Origin: Mastigias papua
Taxonomy: Eukaryota; Cnidaria; Scyphozoa; Rhizostomeae; Mastigiidae
Direction of reading: 5' to 3'
Length of the DNA: 64,000 nt
NCBI GenBank assembly: GCA_964019165.1
Contig: OZ025280.1
Location: 14,502,428 to 14,566,427 of the forward strand
Each line of letters opens with the position of its first letter. Positions within the stretch are counted from its first letter, which is position 1. The notes beneath the pieces are model-generated. The model did no database searches and was not told where the DNA came from. It saw only the letters and a program-made list of their open reading frames with translations. Shown piece after piece: positions 1-10,082 of the stretch. A program made the position numbers and the translations under genes.

Positions 1-211
1 GGGAACGGGAACGATAACCATAGAAGTCAGCCGTATCGTTTCCGTTATCGTCGTGGTAAATTTGATTTAAGCATTAACACCGGTAGGGCTTGGGCCTGTA
101 CGCAAATCACTGTTTGACGTAAGATGAGAGCTAACATCCGTACCTGTATTGGAAGGGCGGAATAAAACCTCCAACATAAACACTATCCAAAAATTGTTAA
201 ACTCTAAAGAT

Positions 212-1294
212 ATGGCTGAAAACAACGTAGATGATGCTCTTTTTATGGCGCATGATTTAAATGTTATTGACGAAGAAGAAATGGCTCTTATCAACATGGC
301 AAATAGACCTAATAGCAGTCTGGTTATGCCATACTGGAAGTATGAAGCATTTGACCTTGATCAGATATCAAATGATGAGTGTAGGGCTGAGTTTAGATTC
401 GAAAAGAAGGATATTTTTGACTTGAAAGACATATTTGACCTGCCAGAGGAAATTCTTACGTACAATCGTCTTAGAGTCCATGCTACAGAAGCCATCTGCA
501 TCCTTTTGAAACGTGTTGCATACCCCTGTCGATATTTGGATTTAGTTCCACGATTTGCTAGACCAGTGCCAGAAATCTGCATTATTTTCAACACTGTGAT
601 GAGAAAGCTAAATGAACAATGGGGTTTTCTGCTCAAAACCTTTCAAAGAGAACTTTTGTCACCGGTAAACCTTCTAAGATACGCAGATACAATTTATGCT
701 AAAGGTGCACCATTGAAGAACTGTTGGGGGTTTATAGATGGGACTGTGAGGCCCATATCTAGACCAGGCATAAATCAGAGAGTGCTGTACAATGGACATA
801 AAAGAGTACATGCCATCAAGTTTCAATCGGTTGCTACACCAGATGGACTGGTTGCTTTTCTTCACGGGCCATTTGAAGGGAGAAGGCACGATAGTGGGAT
901 GCTGAGAGAGTCTGGACTCCTGCAGTTACTTGAGGAGCATTCCTTTGCTCCAAATGGTGACATAATGTGCATTTATGGGGACCCTGCATACCCCCTTCGT
1001 CCACAACTCCAAGCTCCATTCAGAAATGCAGCTCTAACGGAACAGCAACAAGAATGGAACCAAAGAATGAGTTCAGTTAGGGTCAGTGTAGAGTGGCTGT
1101 TTGGAGACACTGTTAACTATTTTAAATTTTTAGACTTTAAGAGAAATTTGAAAATCCAGCTAAGTGCCGTTGGAGAAATGTATATTGTATGTACATTATT
1201 AAAAAATGCAAGAAATTGTTTGTATGGTAGCATTACATCAGAATTTTTTCAAATTGATCCACCACGCATAAGGGATTATTTTAACCAGCCATAA
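212..1294 (+). CDS. Harbinger (HARBI1-like) DDE transposase
   Basis: Nuclease of the DDE_Tnp_4 family, cutting and joining the ends of the enclosing element in the nucleus. I place the start at the first ATG (212), giving 360 residues; an upstream TTG at 149 is in the same frame but unlikely in a eukaryote, and a short upstream exon is possible. The catalytic triad is visible: D176 in FIDGT, D257 in GDPAYP and E294 in VEWLFG, with the HDSGM motif between the two aspartates. The N-terminal half has the helical region usual before the catalytic core. The frame is uninterrupted, so the gene could be functional. The partner gene lies immediately downstream on the other strand. Family length (about 350-400) matches. 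Confidence 0.85.
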   Translation: MAENNVDDALFMAHDLNVIDEEEMALINMANRPNSSLVMPYWKYEAFDLDQISNDECRAEFRFEKKDIFDLKDIFDLPEEILTYNRLRVHATEAICILLKRVAYPCRYLDLVPRFARPVPEICIIFNTVMRKLNEQWGFLLKTFQRELLSPVNLLRYADTIYAKGAPLKNCWGFIDGTVRPISRPGINQRVLYNGHKRVHAIKFQSVATPDGLVAFLHGPFEGRRHDSGMLRESGLLQLLEEHSFAPNGDIMCIYGDPAYPLRPQLQAPFRNAALTEQQQEWNQRMSSVRVSVEWLFGDTVNYFKFLDFKRNLKIQLSAVGEMYIVCTLLKNARNCLYGSITSEFFQIDPPRIRDYFNQP

Positions 1295-1482
1295 TATTAC
1301 CTGATTGATTTGATTTTGTTTTTTTCTCACTATGTAACATGTATAAACTTTTGGGAATGTAACTAGACAGGTAGAAATGATGCTGTTTTATGCAAAGGAC
1401 GAATTGAAAGAAATTGAAAACTTCATATCAGCAAATATCACAACATTCATGGCAAAGTGGCTAATAAAATAATAAAAGCAAC

Positions 1483-2629
1483 TTATTTTGTCAAAGAGCG
1501 AATCAAAGCGTTCTGGTCTTGTAGCTGCTTTGAAATCTGCACCAAAATTTCATTTTGTCGCTTCATTTGGCTGCAAATAGCATCGAATCTTCTCTCTATA
1601 TGTGCTCTGAAAAACTCGTTATATTTGTCTTTACTCTCTCTGCTTTTCGATTTCTCTGCTAATTTGCGCTCTTTTAGTTCAAAGTCCTTTCTTCTCCACT
1701 CAGTGTCAAATTTTAATTTTTCATTCAGATACTGGAACGTTTCATTTTGAGCCCTCCTTGCTCTTTTCTCTTTTCCTCTGCCATCATCTCGAGCTTGTCT
1801 TTTAGAGGACTCTCCCATAGTCTCCATCGACATTCTCCTCATCTCTAACCCCTTTTCAGCATTTATTGCCGCCTTATCAGCTTTCTGCTTTGTCACATTT
1901 TCATGCTCCAAATTTGCTGTTTGAAATAGTTCTATCAGCTCATCAAGCAGCTTATCAATATCATCCATATCTGGCGATATACCACTTGCCCTCTCCTCTT
2001 CTCTATTTTTGGCCTTTCTTTTCTCAAATAGGAATTGAAAACGGTCCCGTGTCGATCTATGGTTCACTTCAAACCTTGGTGATTCAATAAGGTTAAGCGA
2101 ATCTGCGATTTTCTTCCACTTTTCTCCCCTCTCTGGGCTGCCAGCCTTCGTTATCCAAAGTTCAGAACTCATAACCTCTCTCAAAAGAAGCTCATCGTGG
2201 CTACTTGTCCATTTAAAGCGTTTCCTTCAGTAGCAAAATAAAGTTATAGAATAACTTATTGTGTTAGGAATAGGGAAAATTATGTTTATGTTAAAAATAC
2301 ATTCATATCTCATCGCCACTAGTAGTACTAAACCATTACAGCGTTGTAGAGCATAATAGACTAGAAAGTTATGCAATCGGTCACTTCACTTTCAGTTATC
2401 ACGCAATTTTATTTTACTACTTGGTGAATATATGTGTATAGATCCAGGTTCACTTCAGGCCAATGAAATGAGGTAAAAATAACATAAACACGAAAGCTGG
2501 AGTCTTCTGAAAGAAAGCGGCATTCTTCTACGTGATAGTGAAAGGGAATATGCTAGTAAAAACAAGCTAAAAGCCAAACTCTTACCCAATAGTCTTCGGA
2601 TTTGATGGTAAAAGACTTGGTGATGCCAT
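1483..2629 (-). CDS. Two-exon SANT/Myb-like partner protein of Harbinger element
   Basis: DNA-binding partner that Harbinger transposases need for nuclear import and terminal repeat recognition (known for the superfamily). Exon 1 is 2586-2629 (ATG at 2629) and exon 2 is 1483-2224; the donor at 2585 reads GGGTAAG and the acceptor at 2226-2225 is AG, and joining them keeps the frame. Near the junction lies the first helix of a SANT domain (KRFKWTSSHDELLLREV), then a charged KW..IA..LN segment and RSTRDRF, then a long Lys/Glu-rich stretch likely to be coiled coil. The product is about 262 residues. No stop or shift is seen. The exon structure is my own reading of splice signals. Confidence 0.75.
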
Positions 2630-2909
2630 TTTAGTCTTTTTCTTCACTTGAAAGCTAAGCGTTTTTTGTACAGTGCTATGGTTGTCAGAGAACGATAGAT
2701 CTGATTTCTATCGTTCTAGAACACTAGGTGACAACGATAACGTTAGGGGAATCACCATCGGCGCGTGCGCACTAAGCTGAAACGGCTTCCTATGGTTATC
2801 GTTATCGTTATCGTCGTCCTTGCGTAAACTCTCTAATATGCCAACAGCACAGAACTATTGAAATGCAAGACTCTAGGGCCTCAAAAACAAAGACCCGGAC
2901 TTAAAATAG

Positions 2910-3086
2910 ATGAACATGACCAGAGCCAGACCATACAACAATATGTCTAAAAGATGTGACCTTTCCTCACCAGAAACTTTCCATACCATTAAGGCCGACA
3001 TCAACACACTGGTCAACAAAATATCTGAGCTTGTATCCAAATACCATCATGAGAACAAGTACTTCCTAATGAATAATGGAACTTGA
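2910..3086 (+). CDS. Small unrecognised ORF followed by AATAAA
   Basis: A 58-residue frame opens at ATG 2910 and stops at 3084-3086. It is followed within a few bases by AATAAA (3089-3094) and again near 3114, which is what a last exon would look like. The middle (IKADINTLVNKISELVSKY) could form an amphipathic helix. I do not recognise a family, and codon evidence alone cannot separate a real exon from chance. Confidence 0.25.
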   Translation: MNMTRARPYNNMSKRCDLSSPETFHTIKADINTLVNKISELVSKYHHENKYFLMNNGT

Positions 3087-3175
3087 CAAATAAATCAATG
3101 TAATAATAAAACACTATGTGCCCTTCTACCCATAACAACCATTATTAGAAATGGTATTCTACAGAATATAGTATG

Positions 3176-3178
<3 letters not shown>

Positions 3179-3262
<84 letters not shown>

Positions 3263-3283
3263 CTATATATATATATATATATA
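3179..3283. repeat. (TA)n microsatellite
   Basis: About 100 bases of nearly pure TA dinucleotide with one short interruption (ATCTA). It lies just left of the gypsy LTR. The tyrosine/isoleucine repeat frame across it on the - strand is not a gene. Confidence 0.95.
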
Positions 3284-3316
3284 ACGCCTGAAATACACTG
3301 TCCAATTTATTGGATT

Positions 3317-3749
3317 TGTGATAGCAGATAGCTTCGAGCGGCAAAAAAAAACTACAACTTGAATTTTAAATCGTTCATTTGAATCAAGCATGAACTCCCG
3401 GAAGAGAACATGGAATTATAGCTAGCTGATCGCATAGACTAAAACTAAAAGTACATGTGAAATCATAGGGTATATATACAAGTAAACAGGAACTACGAAT
3501 AAAACTGAATTATACACAATTTAGAAAAACAGGAAAGGTGTGCATGAGAAAATACAAGAAAACTCATTAGTCAGGGTAGTCAGAGATGCCGCAGAGGGGT
3601 GAAAAAGAGGTAGTTACGTAAAAGAACCAAAAGCGAGACTCAGTATGACGAGCTAGGAAATGAGGCTAACAGTCAATAGAGAAGGAATGTTATGATGCAG
3701 AGAAGGAGTCTTAGAATGAATGCGTAGAAAAACTTAGGGTATCGTGACA
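3317..3749 (-). repeat. 3' LTR of Ty3/gypsy element
   Basis: 433-bp copy of the long terminal repeat, matching 8467-8901 with about 15 substitutions and one 2-bp indel by eye (roughly 3-4 percent). Element-sense ends are TGTCACGATA...TAGCTATCACA, i.e. TG...CA. The flanking GATT at 3313-3316 matches GATT at 8902-8905, a 4-bp target duplication. Confidence 0.9.
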
Positions 3750-3763
3750 TACCTTCCCCCTAC
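3750..3763 (-). other. Polypurine tract of gypsy element
   Basis: Read on the - strand, GTAGGGGGAAGGTA directly precedes the TG of the 3' LTR. A purine run at this position is the plus-strand primer of LTR retrotransposons. Confidence 0.75.
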
Positions 3764-3833
3764 GTTGAAACGTCCCTTGTTTCACCTTTAACGAGAATTA
3801 CTTGATTACAATGCAAATTAAAGGATACGATGT

Positions 3834-5042
3834 CTACGTTACATCAATTGCCACGGTGGCATCAACAGTATCAATTTTATCAGTCGGCCTTGGTTGGCGA
3901 TCATGATACAATTTACAACGATTTACGTGTACAATAGTTTTTCTATGGGGACTCTCTTCTATTTCGATGTTTACATCGGATAACTTCCTAACGATTTGAA
4001 ATGGTTCGTTCCAGAGGTGAGCTACTTTGCTACTTAAACCTTTGGCTACTTGAGGGGTATAGAGCCAAATTCTATCTCCTACCTTACACTCTGGATCCTT
4101 AGCTTTCTTACTGGCGTCATACTTAGTAGCTTGATTAAACTGGGCGCGTTCTATACATTGCTGCGCTACATATCTAGCTTCTTGCGTGCGTCTAACAACT
4201 TCTTGCTTATAATCGTCTACTGATGCATATTTGCTGATGGGCGCAGAAAGTACGACATCTAAAGGTAAGCAAGGGTCACGGCCATAAATGAGATAAAAGG
4301 GCGTTTCCTTAGTCGATTCTTGAACAGCTGTGCGATATGCGAACAATGCGAATGGAATAAAGCGGTCCCAATCTCTTTGGTGCTTAGAAACATACATAGC
4401 AAGCATGTTGCATAGGGTGTGATTACAGCGTTCCGTGAGACCGTCGGTCTGAGGGTGGTACGCAGTTGTGTTGATCTTTTTCACTGAGAAAAGATCACAG
4501 ATTTCTTGTACGAGTTGTGACAAGAAATTCTTGCCCCTATCAGACAACAGTGTCCGAGGAGCTCCGTGCCTACTAACTATCTCCTCGACAAAAAGCTGTG
4601 CAATAACATCGGCACCTGCGGTTCTAATAGCAAACGCTTCGGGCCACTTAGTTAAGCTGTCTATAAAGACGACAACATATCGGTGGCCTAAATCAGATGT
4701 GGGCAATGGTCCTAGAACATTAACACAAACTCGATCAAAAGGCCCTTCGACTGGAATACTTTGCATAGGCACGGTTGCTGTGCGCTTGGGCGATTTCTTA
4801 GAAGCGCAATCTTTACAGGTTTCAATCCAATGCGCCACGTCTTTGAACATACCTTCCCAAAAATAACACTGTCTTATCTTATGGTATGTCTTCACTACTC
4901 CTAGATGACCTGCAGTTACATCATCATGCATACTAGTGAGAACTTCGTCGATCAAATTTCGCGGAATGACAAGCTTGTAACGTGTTTCTTGCCTGCGATA
5001 GGGCGTCGTAGGGCTGTACAAATGGTATAAAATACCATCCTG
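3834..5042 (-). pseudogene. Gypsy integrase (zinc finger, DDE core, C-terminal domain)
   Basis: C-terminal part of the pol polyprotein, which inserts the cDNA into the genome. It shows an HHCC zinc-binding segment (GHLGVVKTYHKIRQCYFW...CKDCASKK), a core with the second Asp in LLSDRGKNF and the Glu in GLTERCNH, and a basic C-terminal tail. The residue at the expected first catalytic Asp, just before LGPLP near 4712-4720, is Asn (VCVNVLGPLP; AAT in place of GAT), so this copy should be inactive as an integrase. It continues the frame of the upstream RNase H and is separated from it only by a TAA at 5043-5045. Confidence 0.85.
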
Positions 5043-7442
5043 TTAAATATATTGGTCAGCCTTAGAGACAAGTTTGCGATCATCAGAGGAATGCCCTGGC
5101 AACTCACCTGTTTGCAGATATTTAACTAGCTGCGCTAAAGCTTGATCCTTACCTTGCACTTCTGCCATGTTAGCAAGCTCGACTTTTGGCGGAGAAATCG
5201 CACTAATTAAAGGCATGCGCGACAATGCGTCTGCGTTTGCGTTGCTTTTTCCTGGCCTATATTCTATCTTGAAGTCATACCCTTTAAGGGTTTCTGTCCA
5301 GCGTGCTAATCTCCCTTCAGGACTTTTTAGCGTGAATAGCCACTTAAGCGGGTTATGATCCGTGTAGATGGTAAAAGATCGACCATACAAGTAATGTCTA
5401 AAGTATTTCACTGACCAGACTATTGCGAATGCTTCCTTTTCTATGTTAGACCAGTTAACTTGTGAGGAACTTATTGCCTTACTAGCATAAGCAACTACAA
5501 CCTCGTTCCCATTGCGAATTTGTCCTAGTACTGCTCCAAACCCTTTGTCACTGGCATCAGATTGGACGTAAAAAGGTAAATTGAAATCTGGAAATTGCAG
5601 TATTGGGGAAGAAGTAAGCGCTTTCTTCATGTAAGAAAATGCTTTCTCCTGATCGCGTCCCCATACAAATGGTACATTCTTCTTGCTTAAGCGGAATAAC
5701 GGTTCTGCATGCATGGAAAAATCTTGAATAAACCGTCTGTAGTAGCCTATTAAACCACGGAAAGACCTAAGCTGTGTAAGGTCTTGTGGAATGGGAAAAT
5801 GATTTACTGCGCTAACCTTACGTCTGTCTGGGCTCAAACCATCCTTAGAAACAACATGACCTAAGTATTTAACCTGGGGTGCGCAAAACGTGCACTTTTT
5901 AACCTTAAGCTTCAGACCTCCATTGCGTATGCGCGAAAGAACAGATTGAAGTCTCACTAAGTGCTCCTCAAACGTGCGAGAAAAGACAATTATATCATCC
6001 AAATAGACTAGACATGATTCCCAAGTTAAAGCAGCAAGCAAAATCTCCATTAAGCGCTGAAAAGATGCTGCTGCTCCGCAGAGACCAAAAGGCATAACTG
6101 TAAAGTCCCATAATGAATTGCTAGTACCTGGTGTAGTAAACGCAGTCTTATGCATATCTTCCTCTTTAAGTGGCAACTGCCAATAACCAGATGCTAAATC
6201 TAAGGTAGTAACATATTGTGCGCCTCCTAAGGTATCTAACGTTTCATCTATGCGCAGTAATGGGTAAACATCCTTACACGTAATCGAAGTAAGTTTGTGA
6301 TAATCTACGCAAAATCTAGTGCTGCCGTCCTTTTTTCCTACTAGAACAATAGGGCTTGACCAAGGACTCTTAGACGGTCTTACTACTCCCCAGTTTGCCA
6401 TGTCTTTAACGTGCGCATCTACGACTTTACGCTGCATCTCAGGAATGCGATAAGGTCTTTGATAGATGGGTTTGTGTCCTTGTGTATCTATTGAATGTTC
6501 TAAGATATTAGTACGGCCTAAATCAGAATCGGACTTGGCAAAAACATCTGAAAACTTATTCAAGAACTCGTGTAAGACAACCTGTTGCTCTGACGTAAGA
6601 TCAGCTGATGAAAAATCTAAGTCGTTAACAATAACTGGACTGCTATTATGATCTACAGTCTTAGTTGCAATATCTGTGATTGACGTCACTGTACCTATCT
6701 TCGCATTAGGTTCTAGAGTTACAGATTTGTAACCGGGATTAACCAACCTGACAGGGATTTCCCCTTGCTCTGGTCTAATAATAGACCTAGCAGCATAAAC
6801 ATGCGAAGATTGGCATAGCGATTCATCCACTTCAAACAATCCAGTGGAACATCTTGGCCCTATTGGTAACATAGCAACAAGTTCTGACCGGGGAGGAATG
6901 TCGAGTTTCTCTACTAAAGAAATTCCCCAAGTTACCTCTTCTCCATCATTTCCCATTGTCGTGGATTCTGTATTCCATTTCAACGTACGACGGGACATAT
7001 CTAGGGTTGTGCCCTCCTTGGTAAGGAAATCTGTCCCTAGGATACAATCATGCTGAAATCCTGAAGCAACATAAAAATCGTGGAATGCTACATTATTGCC
7101 TATCTTAAGGGATGCAGAGATAATACCCTTAAAGTGTACGGGGTCACCTGTAACCGATGTAGCATTCACTTCCCCAAGGCGCAAGGGGATATTGGGCATA
7201 TTTTTACGTTGAAAGGATTCATTGACAATGGTCATTGATGCACCGGTATCAACTAATAATTTCGCGGGGTGTTCATTAATAAAGCCGTCTATAATACTCG
7301 AGGGCCCACAAAGCAATACGTCTCCAATGCTATGTCTACCCTCCGAAGTAGCAGTACTCAAAATGCAATTATTTAACGTACTACGTGGCTCAACTACTGT
7401 ATTATCTACAGTATCTTTAATCGCTGGTAGAGGATTTGACAT
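5043..7442 (-). CDS. Gypsy pol: protease, reverse transcriptase, RNase H
   Basis: Replication enzymes of the LTR retrotransposon. In order from the ATG at 7442: aspartic protease (LLVDTGASMTIV, about residues 60-75), reverse transcriptase (RFCVDYHKL, LDLASGYWQ, PFGLCGA, and the active site YLDDIIVFS) and RNase H (SDASDKGFGAVL, YTDHNPLKWL, DALSR). The frame is open upstream of the ATG as far as a TAA near 7508, overlapping the end of the gag reading, so expression by frameshifting from gag is likely. The frame ends at a TAA (5043-5045) that lies inside what should be one polyprotein, because the following codons run in the same frame into integrase. Length, order and motifs all match Ty3/gypsy. 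Confidence 0.9.
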   Translation of the reverse strand: MSNPLPAIKDTVDNTVVEPRSTLNNCILSTATSEGRHSIGDVLLCGPSSIIDGFINEHPAKLLVDTGASMTIVNESFQRKNMPNIPLRLGEVNATSVTGDPVHFKGIISASLKIGNNVAFHDFYVASGFQHDCILGTDFLTKEGTTLDMSRRTLKWNTESTTMGNDGEEVTWGISLVEKLDIPPRSELVAMLPIGPRCSTGLFEVDESLCQSSHVYAARSIIRPEQGEIPVRLVNPGYKSVTLEPNAKIGTVTSITDIATKTVDHNSSPVIVNDLDFSSADLTSEQQVVLHEFLNKFSDVFAKSDSDLGRTNILEHSIDTQGHKPIYQRPYRIPEMQRKVVDAHVKDMANWGVVRPSKSPWSSPIVLVGKKDGSTRFCVDYHKLTSITCKDVYPLLRIDETLDTLGGAQYVTTLDLASGYWQLPLKEEDMHKTAFTTPGTSNSLWDFTVMPFGLCGAAASFQRLMEILLAALTWESCLVYLDDIIVFSRTFEEHLVRLQSVLSRIRNGGLKLKVKKCTFCAPQVKYLGHVVSKDGLSPDRRKVSAVNHFPIPQDLTQLRSFRGLIGYYRRFIQDFSMHAEPLFRLSKKNVPFVWGRDQEKAFSYMKKALTSSPILQFPDFNLPFYVQSDASDKGFGAVLGQIRNGNEVVVAYASKAISSSQVNWSNIEKEAFAIVWSVKYFRHYLYGRSFTIYTDHNPLKWLFTLKSPEGRLARWTETLKGYDFKIEYRPGKSNANADALSRMPLISAISPPKVELANMAEVQGKDQALAQLVKYLQTGELPGHSSDDRKLVSKADQYI

Positions 7443-7479
7443 TACCTCTGCTATCTGACCTCCACGAACAGGAGCAGAT

Positions 7480-8385
7480 ACTAGTTTTCCAAACGCGATT
7501 TTACCTTAGCACCAGTTTTTAAATCAGGATATTTCACCCAACAAGACCTTTCAATATGCCCCGGCTTATTACAGAAATTACAAATGGGGCGACCTTCCCT
7601 AGAAAATCTATTTTGGTGCTTTTCGAATTCTTACTTCTAGAATTATTAATAACTGAAGTGTCACTCTTCTGTAATAACTTTGTCAGCAACCCAATGACCT
7701 CTGTCATCTGACTATTTTGCTGGCTGCTCTGAACTGCATGCACCTGCTCCGGCCCACAGGTAATCTCTAGGCTTTCTTCACATAAAGCCACACGACTTGC
7801 GTCATTGAATGTTTTTGGATCAGCCATTGTCACCCTTCTCATCAATGTTGGCTTTAATCCCAAAATGAAATGCTCTCTTGCTGTCATTTCAACCACCTCA
7901 CTGTCAACGTCACTAGCAAACGAACGGAACACCACCCTTTGTATGACTGAGGCGAACTCGTTCACTGACTCGTGCTTCCCCTGTTTCCTACCGGCCAACG
8001 TGCTGTACGCCGATCTCCTCATGTCCGCAGGACTGAATCGTTCTATAAGGGATGTCTTTATTGTTTTGTACTTGCACTTGTTCTGCTCGTCTATTTTTTC
8101 GAAATGGTCACCAGCTGGACCTCGCAGATATGCCGAAATCATTCTCCCACATTTCTCAACCGACCACTCATTGGCCCTTGCAATTCTTTCGAAGGAACTG
8201 AACCAGTCGATCACATCATCGTTGGGGTAGCCAGAAAATATGTCCGGGTGGACGAAGAGCTTACCTCCACTCACTACACTTTGTTCACCACCAGCTGCAA
8301 CTTTCTCACCACTTGTGCCTGGTTCTTCTGTTGTCATTGTTAACTTTAATTTCAGTCCACCAAGGTGCTTGGAACTCCAGAACAT
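7480..8385 (-). pseudogene. Gypsy gag with frameshifted zinc knuckle
   Basis: Capsid protein of the element. The frame from ATG 8385 (a second Met at 8337 fits better by alignment to typical gags) contains the retrotransposon gag region (WFSSFERIARANEW, AYLRGPAGDHF, LIERFSP, ALCEESLEIT). At about 7620-7630 the frame shifts: another frame continues with a CCHC zinc knuckle (CNFCNKPGHIERSC) and stops with TAG at about 7478-7480. The zinc knuckle belongs to gag, so the shift is a lesion or, less likely, a programmed event. Pol starts in yet another frame just downstream. Confidence 0.8.
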
Positions 8386-8446
8386 AAAACAACGTAGGCT
8401 AGGAACCGTAGATTTTATTTCATCTAGGTCCTATTTACTCGTAATC

Positions 8447-8464
8447 CCAACTCCGCTGTCACCA
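8447..8464 (-). other. Candidate primer binding site
   Basis: Two bases after the 5' LTR, the - strand reads TGGTGACAGCGGAGTTGG. A TGG at this place is what pairing with a tRNA CCA end requires. I cannot name the tRNA from memory with confidence. Confidence 0.6.
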
Positions 8465-8466
8465 AG

Positions 8467-8901
8467 TGTGATAGCAGATAGCTTCGAGCAGCAAAAAAAA
8501 ACTACAGCGTGAATTTTAAATCGTTCATTTGAATCAAGCATGAACTCCCGGAAGAGAACATGGAATTATAGCTAGCTGATCGCATAGACTAAAACTAAAA
8601 GTACATGTGAAATCATAGGGTATATATACAATTAAACAGGAACTACGAATAAAACTGAATCATACAAAATTTATAAAAACAGGAAAGGTGTGCATGAGAA
8701 AATACAAGAAAAATCATTAGTCAGGGTATAGTCAGAGATGCCGCAGAGGGGTGAAAGAGAGGTAGTTACGTAAAAGAACCGAAAGCGAGACTCAGTATGA
8801 CGAGCTAGGAAATGAGGCTAACAGTCAATAGAGAAGGAATGTTATGACGCAGAGAAGGAATCTTAGAATGAATGCGTAGAAACAATTAGGGTATTGTGAC
8901 A
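8467..8901 (-). repeat. 5' LTR of Ty3/gypsy element
   Basis: 435-bp copy of the repeat at 3317-3749 in the same orientation, upstream of gag in element sense. TG...CA ends and the GATT duplication outside define the element as 3317-8901. Confidence 0.9.
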
Positions 8902-8924
8902 GATTCGATTAGATGGATTATCAA

Positions 8925-8973
8925 ATTTATTGGATGAAAATGCCTGGTTACATTCATCCAATAAATTTGAACG
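8925..8973. repeat. Inverted repeat next to the gypsy insertion
   Basis: TCAAATTTATTGGATGAA and its inverse TTCATCCAATAAATTTGA are separated by about 15 bases and could form a hairpin. A related AATTTATTGGAT also stands just left of the other LTR (3303-3314), so the gypsy element entered a locus that already held these repeats, possibly the end of the decayed Harbinger. Confidence 0.6.
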
Positions 8974-9000
8974 ATTTTAGTACAACTTCCTCATTTCATC

Positions 9001-9443
9001 ATGGATTCTGAGGATGAGTATTTGCTGCAGCAATCATAGTTGCCATCACTAGTAAGCAGCGAAAAAGACAGTGCCAGAAAAGGCAAAGATCAGTCCTTGT
9101 TAAGCCATGGCTAACCCAACATAATGAGCTCAGAGTAGGTAACACTATTTTAGAGGAATTTCGGCTAGAGAACGATGAGGAATACAAACAGGTGTTGCAA
9201 AAGTCACCCAAAAATTGTGAGGAGCTCCTAAGCCTCGTTGAAAAATAGATTCAAACACAAAACACTTTACTTTGCAATGCAATTCTTGCACGAATCAAGG
9301 TTGCAACAAGTCGATTTCTAGCTACTGGCAGTAGTTATGCAGACCTGCACTATTTATTTCACATTCACAAAAGTACTTCTGCGACATTTACTCTGAAGAT
9401 ATGCGACGTCTTGTATGAGCAACTAAAGGAGAAATACTGATAG
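9001..9443 (+). pseudogene. N-terminal part of decayed Harbinger transposase
   Basis: Starts with MDSEDEYLL at 9001, shifts frame near 9030, then reads KPWLTQHNELRVGN, EEFRLENDEEY and, after a TAG at about 9246-9248, RIKVATSRFLATGSSYADLHYLF, the helix-turn-helix region before the catalytic core of HARBI1 proteins. It ends at LYEQLKEKY followed by TAG|GTAAAT, a possible splice donor at 9444. The catalytic half is found 3.6 kb away at 13061-13873, starting exactly behind an AG acceptor. So this looks like one split gene with a long intron. Confidence 0.75.
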
Positions 9444-9479
9444 GTAAATATTTGTTTTATACTATAAATGGATAACATC

Positions 9480-9819
9480 CTATTGTACACCAGAAAAAGG
9501 TGAATTATTGTCACTACAACTACTACAAGCTGATGATGGCATTTGACTAGAAGTTGGTTGGTGTGTGTCTCTCCGATATGTGTATGGAAAGTATTGTTGA
9601 GATGGATATTGTGACAAGGCTCCCTGCCCCACATTTGCCTGTTGAAAATGTATTGGTAACATCCCAAAGTGTGCTTTGAAAATGAGCTCCTGGATCTTGA
9701 CTTTGACGAACTCTTTACACCGGTTGTGAGGACTATTTCAAAGTCTTGAAGTGACATTTTGGCCAAATGTCTCATGGGCATCCATTACCTTGTTTTTCTT
9801 TGCGGTGAGAATTTATATA
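9480..9819 (-). pseudogene. MADF partner gene, C-terminal part
   Basis: On the - strand the frame reads HETFGQNVTSRL, a TGA, CKEFVKVKIQELIF and a Gln/Ser/Pro-rich tail ending at 9480. The FG..V...L pattern followed by KIQE.IF is the BESS-like tail seen behind MADF domains in Harbinger partner proteins. It is cut at 9819 by the Tigger insertion; its upstream part continues at 12831-13035. One frameshift lies near 9790. Inside the apparent intron of the transposase on the opposite strand. Confidence 0.6.
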
Positions 9820-9825
9820 CATTAA

Positions 9826-9965
9826 TCCCGAAAAATTTCGGACGGTAAAATTTCGGACGTTTTATTTTCGGACAGAAAATTTCGGACCAAAATTTGAAGA
9901 TTTCGGACTATTTCGGACAAAAATTTCGGACAAAGTGTGCCAGATGAAAAGTGATTTCGGACAAA
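9826..9965. repeat. Subterminal repeats of Tigger A, left
   Basis: Several variants of ATTTCGGAC(GGTAAA) stand in a row. The mirrored set is at 12685-12820. They are candidate transposase binding sites. Confidence 0.75.
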
Positions 9966-10082
9966 TGTCTTAATTAACAATTTAGGTTTTCGAAATAACA
10001 TAAAAATAACATCTCCAATAAAGCATTATAAATAGTGATAAAATATCAGTGTGATTGCACTTATGTAGTCTTATTATGTGTT

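Larger units (their letters stand above)
1..2820. mobile_element. PIF/Harbinger DNA transposon, two genes
   Basis: The left edge holds AACGATAACCATAG at about 10-23 and the inverse lies at 2790-2803, followed on both sides by AACG/CGTT-rich repeats, so the two ends are imperfect terminal inverted repeats. Between them sit a HARBI1-type transposase on + and a SANT-like partner on -, in convergent orientation, as expected of Harbinger elements. The true left end may lie just outside the window, so the 3-bp target duplication cannot be checked. Confidence 0.85.
3317..8901 (-). mobile_element. Ty3/gypsy LTR retrotransposon, nearly full length
   Basis: Complete layout on the - strand: LTR, primer site, gag, pro-RT-RNaseH, integrase, polypurine tract, LTR, flanked by GATT. 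Three lesions (gag frameshift, stop between RNase H and integrase, Asp to Asn in integrase) make it non-autonomous despite low LTR divergence. Confidence 0.9.

Noticed and set aside
3159..3344. Open frame rich in Tyr/Ile on - strand
   Set aside because: It is only the translation of the (TA)n microsatellite.
4468..4866. + strand open frame of 132 residues
   Set aside because: Shadow of the gypsy integrase on the other strand.
9365..9781. 138-residue - strand open frame
   Set aside because: It overlaps the better-supported MADF tail frame (9480-9819) and the transposase N-terminus, and has no domain.
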